A DNA stretch of 64,000 nucleotides from Gammaproteobacteria bacterium (GCA_017999615.1 JAGNLM010000010.1:1-64000); one strand, 5' to 3'; positions 8,195 through 17,225 are shown, counted from the first letter of the stretch. The notes: generated by a model not told the origin, from the letters alone. Numbers and translations are program-made.

Positions 8195-8713
8195 ATGAAG
8201 ATCGCGGTGGGTAGCCAGAATCGCAGGACCGTCACGGCCCACGCGGGCCGTACGCGGAATTTCTCGGTGTGGGAGGTCGGCGGGGCCGGTTCGGAGCCCA
8301 CCCAACTCGACTGGATCGAGCTTCCCAGGGAGCTCACCTTCCACGAGTTCCACAGTGACGGTCCCCACCCCATCGACGTCGCGAGTGTGGTCATCGTGGG
8401 GAGTGCGGGCCCTGGCTTCGTCCGGCGCGTGGGGGCGCGCGGCATCACCGTCGTGCAGACCGCCGAGACCGAGCCCCGGAAGGCGGTCCGAGACTACCTG
8501 GCCGGGACGCTCGCACCGGCGGCCCCTCACGACGACGATCGCGCCCACGATTGCGAGTGCGGGCACGAAGACCACCACGGGCCAGGGCACGCGCACGGTC
8601 ACGGGCCAGGGCACGGGCCAGGGCACGCCCACGGTCACGGTCACGGGCACGGGCACGAAGGGGACGCAGTGCTCCCGACCCCGCAGGCTGCCGGTCGCGA
8701 ACGGGAGAAGTGA
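8195..8713 (+). CDS. NifX/NifB C-terminal-like domain protein with His-rich tail
   Basis: 172 residues. The first 110 or so have the Nitro_FeMo-Co fold signature: MKIAVGSQNRRTVTAHAGRT, a central FHEFHSDGPHPIDVASVVIVG, then GPGFVRRVGARGITVVQTAE and a closing VRDYL helix. This domain binds iron-molybdenum-cofactor precursors in NifX and NafY, but stand-alone versions are widespread outside nitrogen fixers. From about residue 112 comes a His/Gly-rich tail with repeated GPGHAHGHGPG units, likely metal-binding (Ni, Co or Zn). No nif genes are in view. It follows hemG by 42 bases and may share its transcript. Confidence 0.75.
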   Translation: MKIAVGSQNRRTVTAHAGRTRNFSVWEVGGAGSEPTQLDWIELPRELTFHEFHSDGPHPIDVASVVIVGSAGPGFVRRVGARGITVVQTAETEPRKAVRDYLAGTLAPAAPHDDDRAHDCECGHEDHHGPGHAHGHGPGHGPGHAHGHGHGHGHEGDAVLPTPQAAGREREK

Positions 8714-8773
8714 GGGCGGCGCGGGCTCGGCCCGCGGAAGACAACCTCTAAAGCACCGGTATCGCAGCGCCCC

Positions 8774-9694
8774 TCAGCGCAACCGGGCCCCGAGCTGGAT
8801 CGGCGGGGCCCGGTCGCCGGTGACCGCCAGGCCCTCACCGAGGGCTCGGAAGGCCCCCTCGACCGAGGCGCCGACGTCCCGGGGCAGCAACCCGAGCAGT
8901 TCCCTCTGGCCCCGGGTCCTGACCACTTCCCACGCTCGCCCGTGAGCCGCCTTCAGGGTGGCGGCTCCGATGCCGGCCCGGCTGCCCGCCTCGGCGAGTG
9001 CCGCACCGAGCTCACGTCCCATCACCTCGACCTGTGCGGGTGAAGGGTTCCCCGCGGCAAGCCACGCCCCGAGGTCGATCTTCCTGGATGCCATCGCGGC
9101 CAGCACGCTCTCAGCCAGCCGCGCGGACAGACTGCCTTTCGGGGAGCCCGGTCCATCCATTTCCGCCGCGAATCCCTGGTGGCCCAGGATGGCCTCCCGG
9201 ACCAGGGGGCCGAAGAATTGGGCGTAAGGCAACACGCCGGGGGCACGGAGCACCAGCAGGCAATAGGCGAGGAAGAGCGGGTCGTCCGTCTCCGCGCTCC
9301 CCAGGGCCGCCACGAGCGACTGCACCCGCGCGGGGGAAGGCGTCCCCAGGTCGATGGCCCCGCCGGCGCCAGCCGGGAGCGGGGCAAACGCCCCGGGTGC
9401 CGAGGCTCCGGATGGGTCGAGAAGTTCCACCACGATGAACCGCGCACCGTCGAGCGCGGCAGAGCTCGGCAGGCGCACGCCCAATACCCCTCGCCCCTCG
9501 GGTGTTCCGAGGACTTCACCGACCGGATGCAACTCTCCGGCGGCGGTCACCGCCGACAATCGCGCCCTCTGGGGAGCGAGGCTCGCGGGGACTGCGGCAG
9601 CCGCCCACAGGCCCAGGCAAACCCCGAGGAGCCCTGCCGTAGCGGCTGACCCCAGCGAGCGGGGTCCCTGCGTCGACGAGAAGCCCTTGCGCAT
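8774..9694 (-). CDS. exported protein of unknown function
   Basis: 306 residues from the ATG at 9694 (alternative in-frame ATG at 9733). An N-terminal hydrophobic segment (AATAGLLGVCLGLWAAAAVPA) is a signal peptide or anchor. The rest is alternating short strands and helices (RFIVVELLDPSG, DPLFLAYCLLVLRAPGVLPYAQFF, LAESVLAAMASRKIDLGAWL) with no cysteine pattern, no repeats and no motif I recognise. It stands alone, convergent with the His-rich NifX-like gene and divergent from the oxidoreductase gene at 9825. Confidence 0.65.
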   Translation of the reverse strand: MRKGFSSTQGPRSLGSAATAGLLGVCLGLWAAAAVPASLAPQRARLSAVTAAGELHPVGEVLGTPEGRGVLGVRLPSSAALDGARFIVVELLDPSGASAPGAFAPLPAGAGGAIDLGTPSPARVQSLVAALGSAETDDPLFLAYCLLVLRAPGVLPYAQFFGPLVREAILGHQGFAAEMDGPGSPKGSLSARLAESVLAAMASRKIDLGAWLAAGNPSPAQVEVMGRELGAALAEAGSRAGIGAATLKAAHGRAWEVVRTRGQRELLGLLPRDVGASVEGAFRALGEGLAVTGDRAPPIQLGARLR

Positions 9695-9824
9695 GCGGCA
9701 CACCCTGCTGGCAACGAGGAAGGACCACCTCCTCATCGGCCGGGCGGCGCACACGCTTGAGCGCCAAGAGCGCGAATCGTACCCTCGTCACACTCGGTGA
9801 CGACGGCGAAACAGGACCTACCGC

Positions 9825-10937
9825 ATGAGCATGCTCTTTTCTCCCCTGAAGGTCGGCCAGCTGGAAGTGCCGAACCGGGTCGTGATCGCACCGATGTGCC
9901 AGTATTCGGCCGAGGAGGGATGCGCAAGGCACTGGCATCTGATCCACCTGGGGCAACTGGCGGCCTCCGGCGCGGGCCTGCTGATCATCGAGGCCACGGC
10001 GGTCGCTCCCGAGGGGCGGATCACCCCGTTCGACCTGGGGCTCTACTCGGACACGGCCGAGGAGGCGCTCGGCAAGGTCATCGGGGCGGCACGCGCGGTC
10101 TCGGACATCCGGCTGGGGCTCCAGCTCGCCCACGCGGGACGCAAGGCATCCAGTCAGGCCCCCTGGGATGGAGGCGCCCTGCTCTCACCCGCCCAAGGCG
10201 GCTGGCCCACCGTCGCCCCTTCGGCGGTCCCGCACTCCCCCGGGGAGACACCTCCGGCGGCCCTGGACGAAGCGGGCCTGCAGCGCATCCGGCAGGCCTT
10301 CGCGCAGGCAGCCGCGCGCGCCGCACGCCTCGGGCTCGACCTCGTCGAGGTGCACGCCGCCCACGGTTATCTGCTGCACGAATTCCTCTCCCCGCTCAGC
10401 AACCGGCGCACCGACCGCTATGGGGGCTCGCTGGAGAACCGCATGCGCTTCCCCCTGGAGGTCTTCGAGTCGATTCGCGCGGCCTTCCCCTCCGACAAGC
10501 CCGTGGGCGTCCGCATTTCCGCGACTGACTGGGTCGACGGCGGCTGGGACGTCACCCAGAGCATCGCGTTCTCCAGGGCGGTGGAAGAGCGCGGCTGTGC
10601 CTACGTGCACGTCTCGAGCGGGGGCCTGTCTCCGGACCAGAAGATGACGGTAGGGCCCGGCTACCAGATCCCCTTCGCGAGACAGGTCCGCGAGCGAGTC
10701 GCACTGCCCGTGGTCGGCGTAGGTCTCGTCACCGAGCCGGAGCACGCGGAGGCCATCGTCCTGCAGGGGCAGGCCGACCTCGTCGCCCTCGGCCGCGGCA
10801 TGTTGTACGACCCCCGCTGGCCCTGGCACGCCGCAGCCAAACTCGGCGGCCAGGTGAGCGCCCCGCGGCAGTACTGGCGCTGCCAACCAGCCGGGCAGGA
10901 GAGCCTCTTCGGGGTCACCCGCATGGGCAAGCGCTGA
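9825..10937 (+). CDS. old yellow enzyme family NADH:flavin oxidoreductase (YqjM-like)
   Basis: 370 residues, a complete FMN TIM barrel. Seen: LFSPLKVGQLEVPNRVVIAPMCQYSA at the N-terminus (Cys of the YqjM class near residue 25), LQLAHAGRKA, the paired catalytic region VEVHAAHGYLLHEFLSPLSN, RRTDRYGGSLENRMRF, and the phosphate-binding GVGLVTEPEHAE with VALGRGMLYDPRWPWHAA. These enzymes reduce activated alkenes with NAD(P)H. AGGA precedes the ATG at 9825; an ATG two codons later is also possible. A small inverted repeat (CGTCAC-N5-GTGACG, 9786-9802) lies just upstream and could be an operator. Confidence 0.92.
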   Translation: MSMLFSPLKVGQLEVPNRVVIAPMCQYSAEEGCARHWHLIHLGQLAASGAGLLIIEATAVAPEGRITPFDLGLYSDTAEEALGKVIGAARAVSDIRLGLQLAHAGRKASSQAPWDGGALLSPAQGGWPTVAPSAVPHSPGETPPAALDEAGLQRIRQAFAQAAARAARLGLDLVEVHAAHGYLLHEFLSPLSNRRTDRYGGSLENRMRFPLEVFESIRAAFPSDKPVGVRISATDWVDGGWDVTQSIAFSRAVEERGCAYVHVSSGGLSPDQKMTVGPGYQIPFARQVRERVALPVVGVGLVTEPEHAEAIVLQGQADLVALGRGMLYDPRWPWHAAAKLGGQVSAPRQYWRCQPAGQESLFGVTRMGKR

Positions 10938-10953
10938 CGCAAGATCGACCCGA

Positions 10954-10972
10954 CGCCGCGCCAGACGCGGCG
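10954..10972 (+). terminator. hairpin after the oxidoreductase gene
   Basis: Perfect 7-bp stem CGCCGCG/CGCGGCG with a 5-base loop, 17 bases after the stop codon. There is no T-run after it, so intrinsic termination is uncertain; it may instead protect the mRNA 3' end. Confidence 0.3.
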
Positions 10973-11054
10973 CTGGGCACGGGACCCGGTACGCGGTACC
11001 GTCTGGCGCTCGTGGTGGCGTGAGGATTCCGACAGGGTGTCAAGGGCAACTCGC

Positions 11055-11555
11055 ATGAGCGATAACGCGGGCCGCATCGTACGAGGGACCGGGGACAAGG
11101 GATTCGGGTTCATCCGTCCCCGCACGGAGCGTACCGGCGGTGGCCAAGGCGCCCGGAGCACGGGCTTGCGCCCTCTGCCGCTCGACACCCGGACCTGGCT
11201 CGTTGCCGGCCTTGCGTTGTTCTATCTGGCCGGCGCAGCGAGCGTGCTGCGCACGAGCCCCATTCCCCTTCTGGCCTACCCCGTCGCCAGCGCGCTCGCC
11301 TTTCTCGTGTATGCCTACGACAAGTACCGCGCGATCCAGGGGCACTGGCGGGTGCCGGAGTCCACGCTGCACCTTCTGGAACTGGTCGGTGGCTGGCCAG
11401 GTGCCTACGTTGCCCAGCAAACGATGCGGCACAAGACGGTCAAGATCTCCTACCAGGTCACCTTCTGGCTGATCGTCGCGGTCCACGTGGCCTTCTGGAC
11501 GGCGTGGCTCGTGGACCCGGCGATGGTGCGCGAGGCCCTGGCCGCGGCACGGTAG
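11055..11555 (+). CDS. DUF1294 membrane protein with vestigial cold-shock domain
   Basis: 166 residues. It begins with a short piece of a cold-shock domain (GRIVRGTGDKGFGFIRP, containing the RNP1-like KGFGFIRP) but the remaining strands are missing and a Gly/Arg linker follows. The membrane part (about residues 48-166) has DUF1294 features: two to three hydrophobic segments, FLVYAYDKYRAIQGHWRVPE, the loop LLELVGGWPGAYVAQQTMRHKT and KISYQVTFW. Full-length relatives carry a complete cold-shock domain in front, so this looks like a family member whose RNA-binding part has been reduced. Confidence 0.82.
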   Translation: MSDNAGRIVRGTGDKGFGFIRPRTERTGGGQGARSTGLRPLPLDTRTWLVAGLALFYLAGAASVLRTSPIPLLAYPVASALAFLVYAYDKYRAIQGHWRVPESTLHLLELVGGWPGAYVAQQTMRHKTVKISYQVTFWLIVAVHVAFWTAWLVDPAMVREALAAAR

Positions 11556-11617
11556 TCGGAAGTAGTCCTGGGTCGCCTCCTACCGCCAAGGCGGCTGCGA
11601 CAAGCCAGCGGCGTCCC

Positions 11618-11637
11618 GCGGTCGTTCCCCCGACCGC
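11618..11637 (+). terminator. hairpin between the DUF1294 and DUF4143 genes
   Basis: GCGGTCG/CGACCGC stem of 7 bp with a 6-base loop (TTCCCC). It ends 6 bases before the long inverted repeat that covers the next start codon. There is no T-run, so a termination role is only possible. Confidence 0.3.
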
Positions 11638-11643
11638 TCGTTG

Positions 11644-11686
11644 TGATATACAGAATGAACGGTTATTCTTTCATTCATGTATATCA
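11644..11686 (+). promoter_or_regulatory. long inverted repeat across the start codon of the DUF4143 ATPase
   Basis: Left arm TGATATACAGAATGAA (11644-11659) pairs with TTCATTC-a-TGTATATCA (11670-11686): 16 pairs interrupted by one extra A, which is the A of the ATG (11677). The loop is 10 bases. The stretch is AT-rich against a very GC-rich background. It could be an operator for an autoregulatory or dedicated repressor, or an mRNA hairpin hiding the start. No separate Shine-Dalgarno is visible, so translation may be leaderless or controlled by this fold. Confidence 0.6.
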
Positions 11687-12849
11687 AAAGGTACGCCGAT
11701 CAGGCCCTTGAAGACCTCCTCGCCGGCACCAAGGTCGGCATCGTGCTGGGCGCCCGCCAGGTCGGGAAGACCACGCTGGTCGAGCACGTGCTCCAGGGCC
11801 GCAGGGCGCTGTTCCTCAACTTCGATGTGGAGGTCGACAAGGCCCGCTTCCGGGCCGCGGCGGCCCTGCCCCCTGCCGACGCCCTGCGCGCCCTCGGCAG
11901 CCCCCCGGTGCTGGTCATCGACGAGGCCCAGCGCCTCCCGGAGGCGTCCCGCATCGTCAAGGGCTGGCACGACGCCCGCCTGCCGCTGAAGGTCCTGCTC
12001 CTCGGCTCCTCCTCGCTCGACCTCCTCGACCAGGCCGCGGAGAGCCTCACCGGGCGTAACCGCAAGTTGGTGCTGCCACCGCTGCTCTTCTCCGAGACCC
12101 TCGCGACCCAAACCTGGGCGACCTCGGAGCTGCCCCGCGAGCACCTCTGCCGGCACTTCGCCCCGCAGCTGCGCGCCTGGCTGCTGCAGCGCCTGGCCTT
12201 CGGCAGCTATCCCGAGGTGATCCTGACCCCCGACCCCATTGCCCTGCTGCGCGAGCTCAGCGCCGACTACCTCTGGAAGGACGTGCTGCAGACCGGGCTG
12301 GTGAAGACACCGGACCTGATCAGGCGCCTGCTCCTGCTGCTCGCTCACCAGGCCGGCGCGGAGGGGTCGATCAACGAGCTGGCCACGCAGCTCTCGATGG
12401 CGCGCCCCACGGTCGAGCGATACCTGGAACTGCTGGAGCAGACCTTCGTGATCTTCCGCCTGCCCTCCTTCAGCACCAACCCGCGCAAGGAGATAGCCAA
12501 GGGCCGCAAGGTGTTCTTCTGGGACACGGGGATCCGCAACGCCCTGCTGAACGCCTTCTCCGCCGACGCCCTGCGCCCGGACATCGGCGCCCTCTGGGAG
12601 AGCTGGGTCATCGCCGAGATCGCCAAGCGCAACGCGCTGCTCGGCGCCCCCGCCGAGCTCTTCTTCTGGCGCTCCCGCGCGCAGTCGGAGGTCGACCTGG
12701 TGGTGAAACAGGGCGATCGCCTGAGGGGCTTCGAGATCAAGTGGTCGGGCCGACCCGCCGCGGGGCGGGCCTTCCGTGACGCCTACGGTGTGACGGTGGA
12801 GAAGATCGGACCCGAGAACCCCTTCGCCGCGGAATGGCTTCAGGGGTAG
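11677..12849 (+). CDS. AAA-type ATPase with DUF4143 domain
   Basis: 390 residues. Walker A GARQVGKTTL (about 25-34), Walker B VLVIDEAQRL (about 77-86), sensor-like LLGSSSLDLL, then the central ELSADYLWKDVLQ region. A winged-helix-like part follows (SINELATQLSMARPTVERYLELLEQTFVIFRL). The C-terminal DUF4143 nuclease-like fold has the pattern FYWRS...EVDLVV..G..L.G.EIK (here FFWRSRAQSEVDLVVKQGDR and FEIKWSG). Such proteins are common single-gene accessory elements of unknown role; the EVD...EIK set resembles a PD-(D/E)XK core. Start: ATG inside the inverted repeat. Confidence 0.9.
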   Translation: MYIKRYADQALEDLLAGTKVGIVLGARQVGKTTLVEHVLQGRRALFLNFDVEVDKARFRAAAALPPADALRALGSPPVLVIDEAQRLPEASRIVKGWHDARLPLKVLLLGSSSLDLLDQAAESLTGRNRKLVLPPLLFSETLATQTWATSELPREHLCRHFAPQLRAWLLQRLAFGSYPEVILTPDPIALLRELSADYLWKDVLQTGLVKTPDLIRRLLLLLAHQAGAEGSINELATQLSMARPTVERYLELLEQTFVIFRLPSFSTNPRKEIAKGRKVFFWDTGIRNALLNAFSADALRPDIGALWESWVIAEIAKRNALLGAPAELFFWRSRAQSEVDLVVKQGDRLRGFEIKWSGRPAAGRAFRDAYGVTVEKIGPENPFAAEWLQG

Positions 12850-12860
12850 GTCTTTGCTTT

Positions 12861-12936
12861 TGGTGGGCCGTGGAGGACTCGAACCTCCGACCTACTGATT
12901 AAGAGTCAGCAGCTCTACCGACTGAGCTAACGGCCC
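12861..12936 (-). tRNA. tRNA-Lys(CUU)
   Basis: Cloverleaf read on this strand: GGGCCGT acceptor, D-arm with AGCTCAGTCGG, anticodon loop CTCTTAA (CTT), T-arm GGTTCGAGTCC and encoded CCA (12863-12861). Last gene of the four-tRNA transcript. Confidence 0.97.
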
Positions 12937-12950
12937 TTCACTTCAGAACA

Positions 12951-13027
12951 TGGGGTGGGCGACAGGGCTCGAACCTGCGACAACCGGGACCACAACCCGG
13001 GGCTCTACCAACTGAGCTACGCCCACC
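12951..13027 (-). tRNA. tRNA-His(GUG)
   Basis: Cloverleaf with anticodon loop TTGTGGT (GTG) in a CCGGG/CCCGG stem, T-arm GGTTCGAGCCC, encoded CCA. The extra 5' G (position -1) opposite discriminator C, a histidine tRNA hallmark, is encoded. Third in the Pro-Arg-His-Lys operon. Confidence 0.97.
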
Positions 13028-13052
13028 ATCAACTCTCTGCGTCCCCTCCGGT

Positions 13053-13129
13053 TGGCGCGCCCGGCAGGACTCGAACCTGCTACCCTCGGCTTAGAAGGCC
13101 GATGCTCTATCCGGGTGAGCTACGGGCGC
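13053..13129 (-). tRNA. tRNA-Arg(UCU)
   Basis: GCGCCCG acceptor stem, anticodon loop CTTCTAA (TCT) in a TCGGC/GCCGA stem, T-arm GGTTCGAGTCC, encoded CCA (13055-13053). Second in the operon. Confidence 0.97.
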
Positions 13130-13174
13130 TCTATCCCCGCGCAGGCCCGGGTTCCCGCCCGGCGTGCTCCCGTC

Positions 13175-13251
<77 letters not shown>

Positions 13252-13291
13252 CGGTAACCGACGCCCGCGAAACAACCGCGTAAGGCGCGTA

Positions 13292-13320
13292 AAAGTACAC
13301 TCGGCAGCCCACGGCGTCAA
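13292..13320 (-). promoter_or_regulatory. sigma70 promoter of the tRNA operon
   Basis: On this strand TTGACG (13320-13315), 17-bp spacer, TACTTT (13297-13292), 40 bases upstream of tRNA-Pro. The discriminator after the -10 box is GC-rich, typical of stringently controlled stable-RNA promoters. Confidence 0.75.
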
Positions 13321-13420
13321 TTACGGAAATGCCTCGCCCGAGGCCGCGGTCCCCCTCGATGGAGGTATCATTCGCCTGGCGCAAACCGCCCGCCCAGTCC
13401 CCATCACGGATCCCCGCCCC

Positions 13421-14275
13421 ATGACCGCCCGATTGCTCGACGGAAAGGCCACCTCCAGCGAGATCCGCGACGACCTCCGCGCCCGCATCGAGGAGCGCGC
13501 CCGTGCCGGGCGCCACGTTCCGGGGCTCGCGGTGCTGCTGGTCGGCGCGGACCACGCCTCCGAGGTGTACGTGCGCAACAAGCGCCGGGCCTGCGAGGAG
13601 GTGGGGGTTCGCTCCTACGCCCACGACCTGCCGGCGGACATCAGCCAGGAGGGCCTGCTCGCACACATCGATCGGCTGAACCGGGACCCCGCCGTGAACG
13701 GCATCCTGGTCCAACTGCCGCTGCCCGCGCACATCGACCCCGAGACGGTCATCGAGCGCATCGACCCCGACAAGGACGTGGACGGGTTCCACCCCTACAA
13801 CGTGGGCCGGCTGGCCGTGCGCGTCCCGCGCCTGCGGCCCTGCACGCCGAAGGGGGTGATGACCCTCCTGGAGCGCACCGGCGAGTCCTTCCTGGGCCGC
13901 CACGCGGTGGTCGTGGGGGCATCCAACATCGTGGGGCGGCCGATGGCCCTCGAGCTGCTGCTGGTCGGAGCCACGGTGACCGTCACCCATCGCTTCACCA
14001 CCGACCTCGCGCACCACGTCCGCCAGGCCGAAGTGCTGGTGGCCGCGGCCGGCAAGCCGGGGCTGATCCGGGGGGAATGGGTCAAGGAGGGGGCCGTCGT
14101 GGTGGACGTGGGGATCAACCGGGGCCCGGACGGCAAGATCGTGGGCGACGTGGAGTTCGCGGCCGCCCGGGAGCGCGCGTCCTGGATCACCCCCGTACCG
14201 GGAGGCGTCGGCCCCATGACCGTCGCCACCCTGCTCCAGAACACCCTCATCGCCGTGGAATTGCAGGGCCTCTAA
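13421..14275 (+). CDS. folD: bifunctional methylenetetrahydrofolate dehydrogenase/cyclohydrolase
   Basis: 284 residues. Family signatures: [21 protein letters not shown] (with the tyrosine and lysine region of the active site), [30 protein letters not shown], the NADP loop [17 protein letters not shown], and the C-terminal [18 protein letters not shown]. It interconverts methylene-, methenyl- and formyl-tetrahydrofolate in the cytoplasm. It works in the same pathway as fhs at 51-53 kb, which makes formyl-tetrahydrofolate from formate. Start: ATG 13421, 101 bases downstream of the divergent tRNA promoter; no strong Shine-Dalgarno is visible. Confidence 0.97.
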   Translation: MTARLLDGKATSSEIRDDLRARIEERARAGRHVPGLAVLLVGADHASEVYVRNKRRACEEVGVRSYAHDLPADISQEGLLAHIDRLNRDPAVNGILVQLPLPAHIDPETVIERIDPDKDVDGFHPYNVGRLAVRVPRLRPCTPKGVMTLLERTGESFLGRHAVVVGASNIVGRPMALELLLVGATVTVTHRFTTDLAHHVRQAEVLVAAAGKPGLIRGEWVKEGAVVVDVGINRGPDGKIVGDVEFAAARERASWITPVPGGVGPMTVATLLQNTLIAVELQGL

Positions 14276-14277
14276 CC

Positions 14278-14410
14278 CGTCCTACCCCCTCCTCCAGACC
14301 CTTCGCCCTCCTCCAGGCCCTTCGCCCCCCCAGGCCCTTCGCCCCCCGAGATCCTTCGCCCTCCTCCAGGTCCTACGGCATCCCCCGCGTCCTACCCCCT
14401 CCTCCAGGTC
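14278..14410. repeat. imperfect tandem repeats of about 20 bp between folD and cysS
   Basis: CCCTCCTCCAGGC/T blocks alternating with CCTTCGCC recur about five times with slippage. The repeats fill the gap between the convergent genes and supply the last codons of cysS (TTWRRG then TAG), so the C-terminus of CysRS here is set by repeat sequence. Confidence 0.7.
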
Positions 14411-15801
14411 GTGCCCCCGGCCCCGTCCTCGAGCACGATCCCCTGGTCGGAGAGCACCTTGCGGACCCGGTCCGCCTCCTTCCAGTCCTTGCGTGCGCGG
14501 GCCGCCGCACGCTCCGCGATGAGCGCATCGACCTGCTCCTCCGCAAGACCGGCAGCAGCCTCCGCCCCCCCCCCTGAGCCCCGCCCCGGAGCACCCCGCA
14601 GAAACGCCTCCGGATCCTGCTGCAGGAGCCCCAGGACTCCGCCCACGTACCGCAGGGTGGCGGCCAGCGCGACGGCGCGCGGGCTCCCCTCCTCGCGGCT
14701 ACGGTTCAACTCCCGGGCGAGGTCGAAGAGGACGGCGAGTGCCTCCGGGGTGTTGAGGTCGTCGTCCATCGCCGCGTGGAAGCGCTCCAAAAATTCCGTC
14801 TCGATCGCGGCCGCCCCGGACGGGGCGCCCCGCAGGGCGGTGTACAGGCGCACGAGCGCGGCCCGCGCCATGTCCAGGTGCTGCTCGGTGTAGTTGAGGG
14901 GGCTGCGGTACTGGGCGGTCAGCATGAAGTAACGGACCGCCTCGGCCGGGTAGCGCGCCAGGATCTCCCGCACGGTAAAGAAGTTGCCGAGCGACTTCGA
15001 CATCTTCTCGTCGTCCACCCGCACGAAGCCGTTGTGCATCCAGAGGTTCACGAACGGCTCGCCGGTCGCCCCCTCGGACTGGGCGATCTCGTTCTCGTGG
15101 TGGGGGAACATGAGGTCCATGCCGCCCCCGTGGATGTCGAAGTGGTTCCCGAGACAGTGAGTGGACATCGCCGAGCACTCGATGTGCCACCCGGGCCGCC
15201 CCGCGCCCCAGGGTGAGGGCCAGCTCGGCTCTCCCGGCTTCGCCGCCTTCCAGAGCGCGAAGTCGAGCGGGTCGTCCTTGGCCTCGTCGACCTCCACCCG
15301 CGCGCCGGAGCGGAGCTCGTCCACCTTCTTGCCGGAGAGCCGCCCGTAGCCGGGAAAGCTGCTGACGTCGTAGTACACGTCGCCGTTGGCAGCGGCGTAG
15401 GCGTGGCCCTTCGCAATCAGGTCCTGGATCATCGCGACGATCCCGTCGATGTGGTTTGTCGCCCGCGGCTCCTCGTCCGGCGGCACCACGCCAAGCGCGT
15501 CGCTGTCCTCGTGCATCGCCGCGATGAAGCGCTCGGTCAGGGCGTGAAACGGCTCGCCGCGCTCGTTGGCGCGGTGGATGATCTTGTCGTCGATGTCCGT
15601 GATGTTGCGTACGTAGCTCACCTGCAGGCCGAGGCTGCGCAGGTAGCGCACCAGCGCGTCGAACACCACCATCACCCGGGCGTGCCCCAGGTGACAGAAG
15701 TCGTAGACCGTCATGCCGCAGACGTACATGCGGACCTGGCCCGGGACGATGGGCTGCAGGGTCTCCTTCTGCCGGGTCAGGCTGTTGTAGAGCTGGATCA
15801 T
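14392..15801 (-). CDS. cysS: cysteine--tRNA ligase
   Basis: 469 residues. HIGH-type motif [13 protein letters not shown] near residue 36, zinc ligand cysteine in [16 protein letters not shown], second zinc region [14 protein letters not shown] with [10 protein letters not shown], and the KMSKS motif ([13 protein letters not shown]). It charges tRNA-Cys. The ATG at 15801 overlaps the gltX stop by 4 bases (ATGA), so translation is coupled. The C-terminal helical domain has a Gly/Ala-rich insertion ([20 protein letters not shown]) not usual in close relatives and ends in repeat-encoded residues. Confidence 0.97.
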   Translation of the reverse strand: MIQLYNSLTRQKETLQPIVPGQVRMYVCGMTVYDFCHLGHARVMVVFDALVRYLRSLGLQVSYVRNITDIDDKIIHRANERGEPFHALTERFIAAMHEDSDALGVVPPDEEPRATNHIDGIVAMIQDLIAKGHAYAAANGDVYYDVSSFPGYGRLSGKKVDELRSGARVEVDEAKDDPLDFALWKAAKPGEPSWPSPWGAGRPGWHIECSAMSTHCLGNHFDIHGGGMDLMFPHHENEIAQSEGATGEPFVNLWMHNGFVRVDDEKMSKSLGNFFTVREILARYPAEAVRYFMLTAQYRSPLNYTEQHLDMARAALVRLYTALRGAPSGAAAIETEFLERFHAAMDDDLNTPEALAVLFDLARELNRSREEGSPRAVALAATLRYVGGVLGLLQQDPEAFLRGAPGRGSGGGAEAAAGLAEEQVDALIAERAAARARKDWKEADRVRKVLSDQGIVLEDGAGGTTWRRG

Positions 15802-17225
15802 CGACGAGCGTCCTGGTGGGTGAGGGTGGCCGCGCGCAACCGTGCCCGCACGCGGTCTTCGCCGAGCAGGTCGAAGAGTCGGGCGAGCTCCGGCCCTTCG
15901 TGCGTCCCGGTCAGGGCCGCCCGCAGCGGCCGGAACAGGGACTTGCCGGAAAGCCCGGTGCGCGAGCGAAGGGCTGCGATGAAGCCGTGGTAGTCGAGCG
16001 GAGAGCGGTCCAGCGCATCGAGCGCGGCGGGGAAGAGTCCCGGGTCGGCCGTGGCCAGCGCCTCCTGGGAGGACGAGTCCCACGCCAGACGGTCGCCGAA
16101 GAGCCTGTGCGCCCAGTCCCGCGCCTGGACCGGCAAGAGGACGTTGCCGCGCAGGGCGTCGACGAAGGGCCCCCGCAGGGCCGGCGGCACGCAGCCGTGA
16201 ACGCTCTTCCCCATCCAGTCCCAGAGGGCGTCCTGGGGCTCGCTCACCAGCGCCTGGTGCTGCCAGTGCCGAAGCTGCCCCAGTTCAAACCGGGAGGGTG
16301 AGCTTCCCAGAGATTCCACATGAAATCCTGACGACAACTCATTCATCCCCATGAAGTTGTCGTCTCCGTAGTGGTGTCCCAGCCGGGCGAGATAGTTGAG
16401 CACCGCGAGCGGACGGTACCCCTCCTCGCGCAGGACGCCGAGCGCGAGACTGCCCTCGCGCTTGGAGAGCGGGGCGCCGGATTCGTCGAGGATGAGCGGG
16501 AGGTGCCCGTAGCGCGGCGCGTCCCACCCGAGGGCCGCCAGGATCAGGAGCTGGCGGGGCGTGTTCGAGAGGTGGTCGTCCCCCCGCAGGGCGTGAGTCA
16601 CGCCCATCGAGGCGTCGTCGACCGCATTGGAGAAGAAGAAGGACGGGCTCCCATCGGTGCGGCGGACGACGAAATCGCCGATGGCGTCGGTTTCGAACCG
16701 CTGCGCCCCGCGCACGAGGTCCGCGAACGCGACCGTTTCGCCCGCGGGCACCCGGAAACGCAGGGCCGCCCCCTGCCCCGCGGCCAGCCGGCGCTGCGCT
16801 TCTGCCGACGCCAGCCGCGCGCAGGCCCCGTCGTAGCGCGGCGGGGCGCCGCGGGCGATCTGCGCCCTGCGGACGCTCTGCAGCCTCTCAGTGCTGCAGA
16901 AACAAGGATATGCAACATCCTTCTCAAGTAGGTTAGCGAGTAACGTCCCGTAGAGCGGGCCGCGCTCGGACTGCCGGTAGGGTCCAGCCGGTCCGCCCAC
17001 GCCGTAGCCTTCGTCCCACTGCAGCCCGAGCCAGCTCAGATCCTCGACGAGGGCCTCCAGGTATTCCGGGCGCGAGCGCTCGGCGTCGGTGTCCTCGATG
17101 CGCAGGAGGAACGTCCCACCGGAGGACCGAGCGAGCAGCGCGTTGAAGAGCGCGGTGCGGGCGTTGCCCAGGTGCAGGCGTCCGGTCGGGCTCGGGGCGA
17201 AGCGGGTCTTCAGGGCGGCGGGCAC
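15798..17225 (-). CDS. gltX: glutamate--tRNA ligase
   Basis: 475 residues. N-terminal [20 protein letters not shown] (HIGH motif as HLGN), LLRIEDTD, the zinc-like [24 protein letters not shown], and the class I signature as [11 protein letters not shown]. It charges tRNA-Glu in the cytoplasm. The gene overlaps cysS by 4 bases, forming a two-synthetase operon. Start: ATG at 17225, with ppiB divergent 119 bases away. The family has discriminating and non-discriminating members, which sequence alone does not separate here. Confidence 0.96.
   Translation of the reverse strand: MPAALKTRFAPSPTGRLHLGNARTALFNALLARSSGGTFLLRIEDTDAERSRPEYLEALVEDLSWLGLQWDEGYGVGGPAGPYRQSERGPLYGTLLANLLEKDVAYPCFCSTERLQSVRRAQIARGAPPRYDGACARLASAEAQRRLAAGQGAALRFRVPAGETVAFADLVRGAQRFETDAIGDFVVRRTDGSPSFFFSNAVDDASMGVTHALRGDDHLSNTPRQLLILAALGWDAPRYGHLPLILDESGAPLSKREGSLALGVLREEGYRPLAVLNYLARLGHHYGDDNFMGMNELSSGFHVESLGSSPSRFELGQLRHWQHQALVSEPQDALWDWMGKSVHGCVPPALRGPFVDALRGNVLLPVQARDWAHRLFGDRLAWDSSSQEALATADPGLFPAALDALDRSPLDYHGFIAALRSRTGLSGKSLFRPLRAALTGTHEGPELARLFDLLGEDRVRARLRAATLTHQDARR

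Noticed and set aside
8578-8658. Short direct repeats (GGGCACGGGC, CACGGTCACG) that could look like a repeat array
   Set aside because: They are in-frame codons for the His/Gly tail of the NifX-like protein, with no spacers of constant length.
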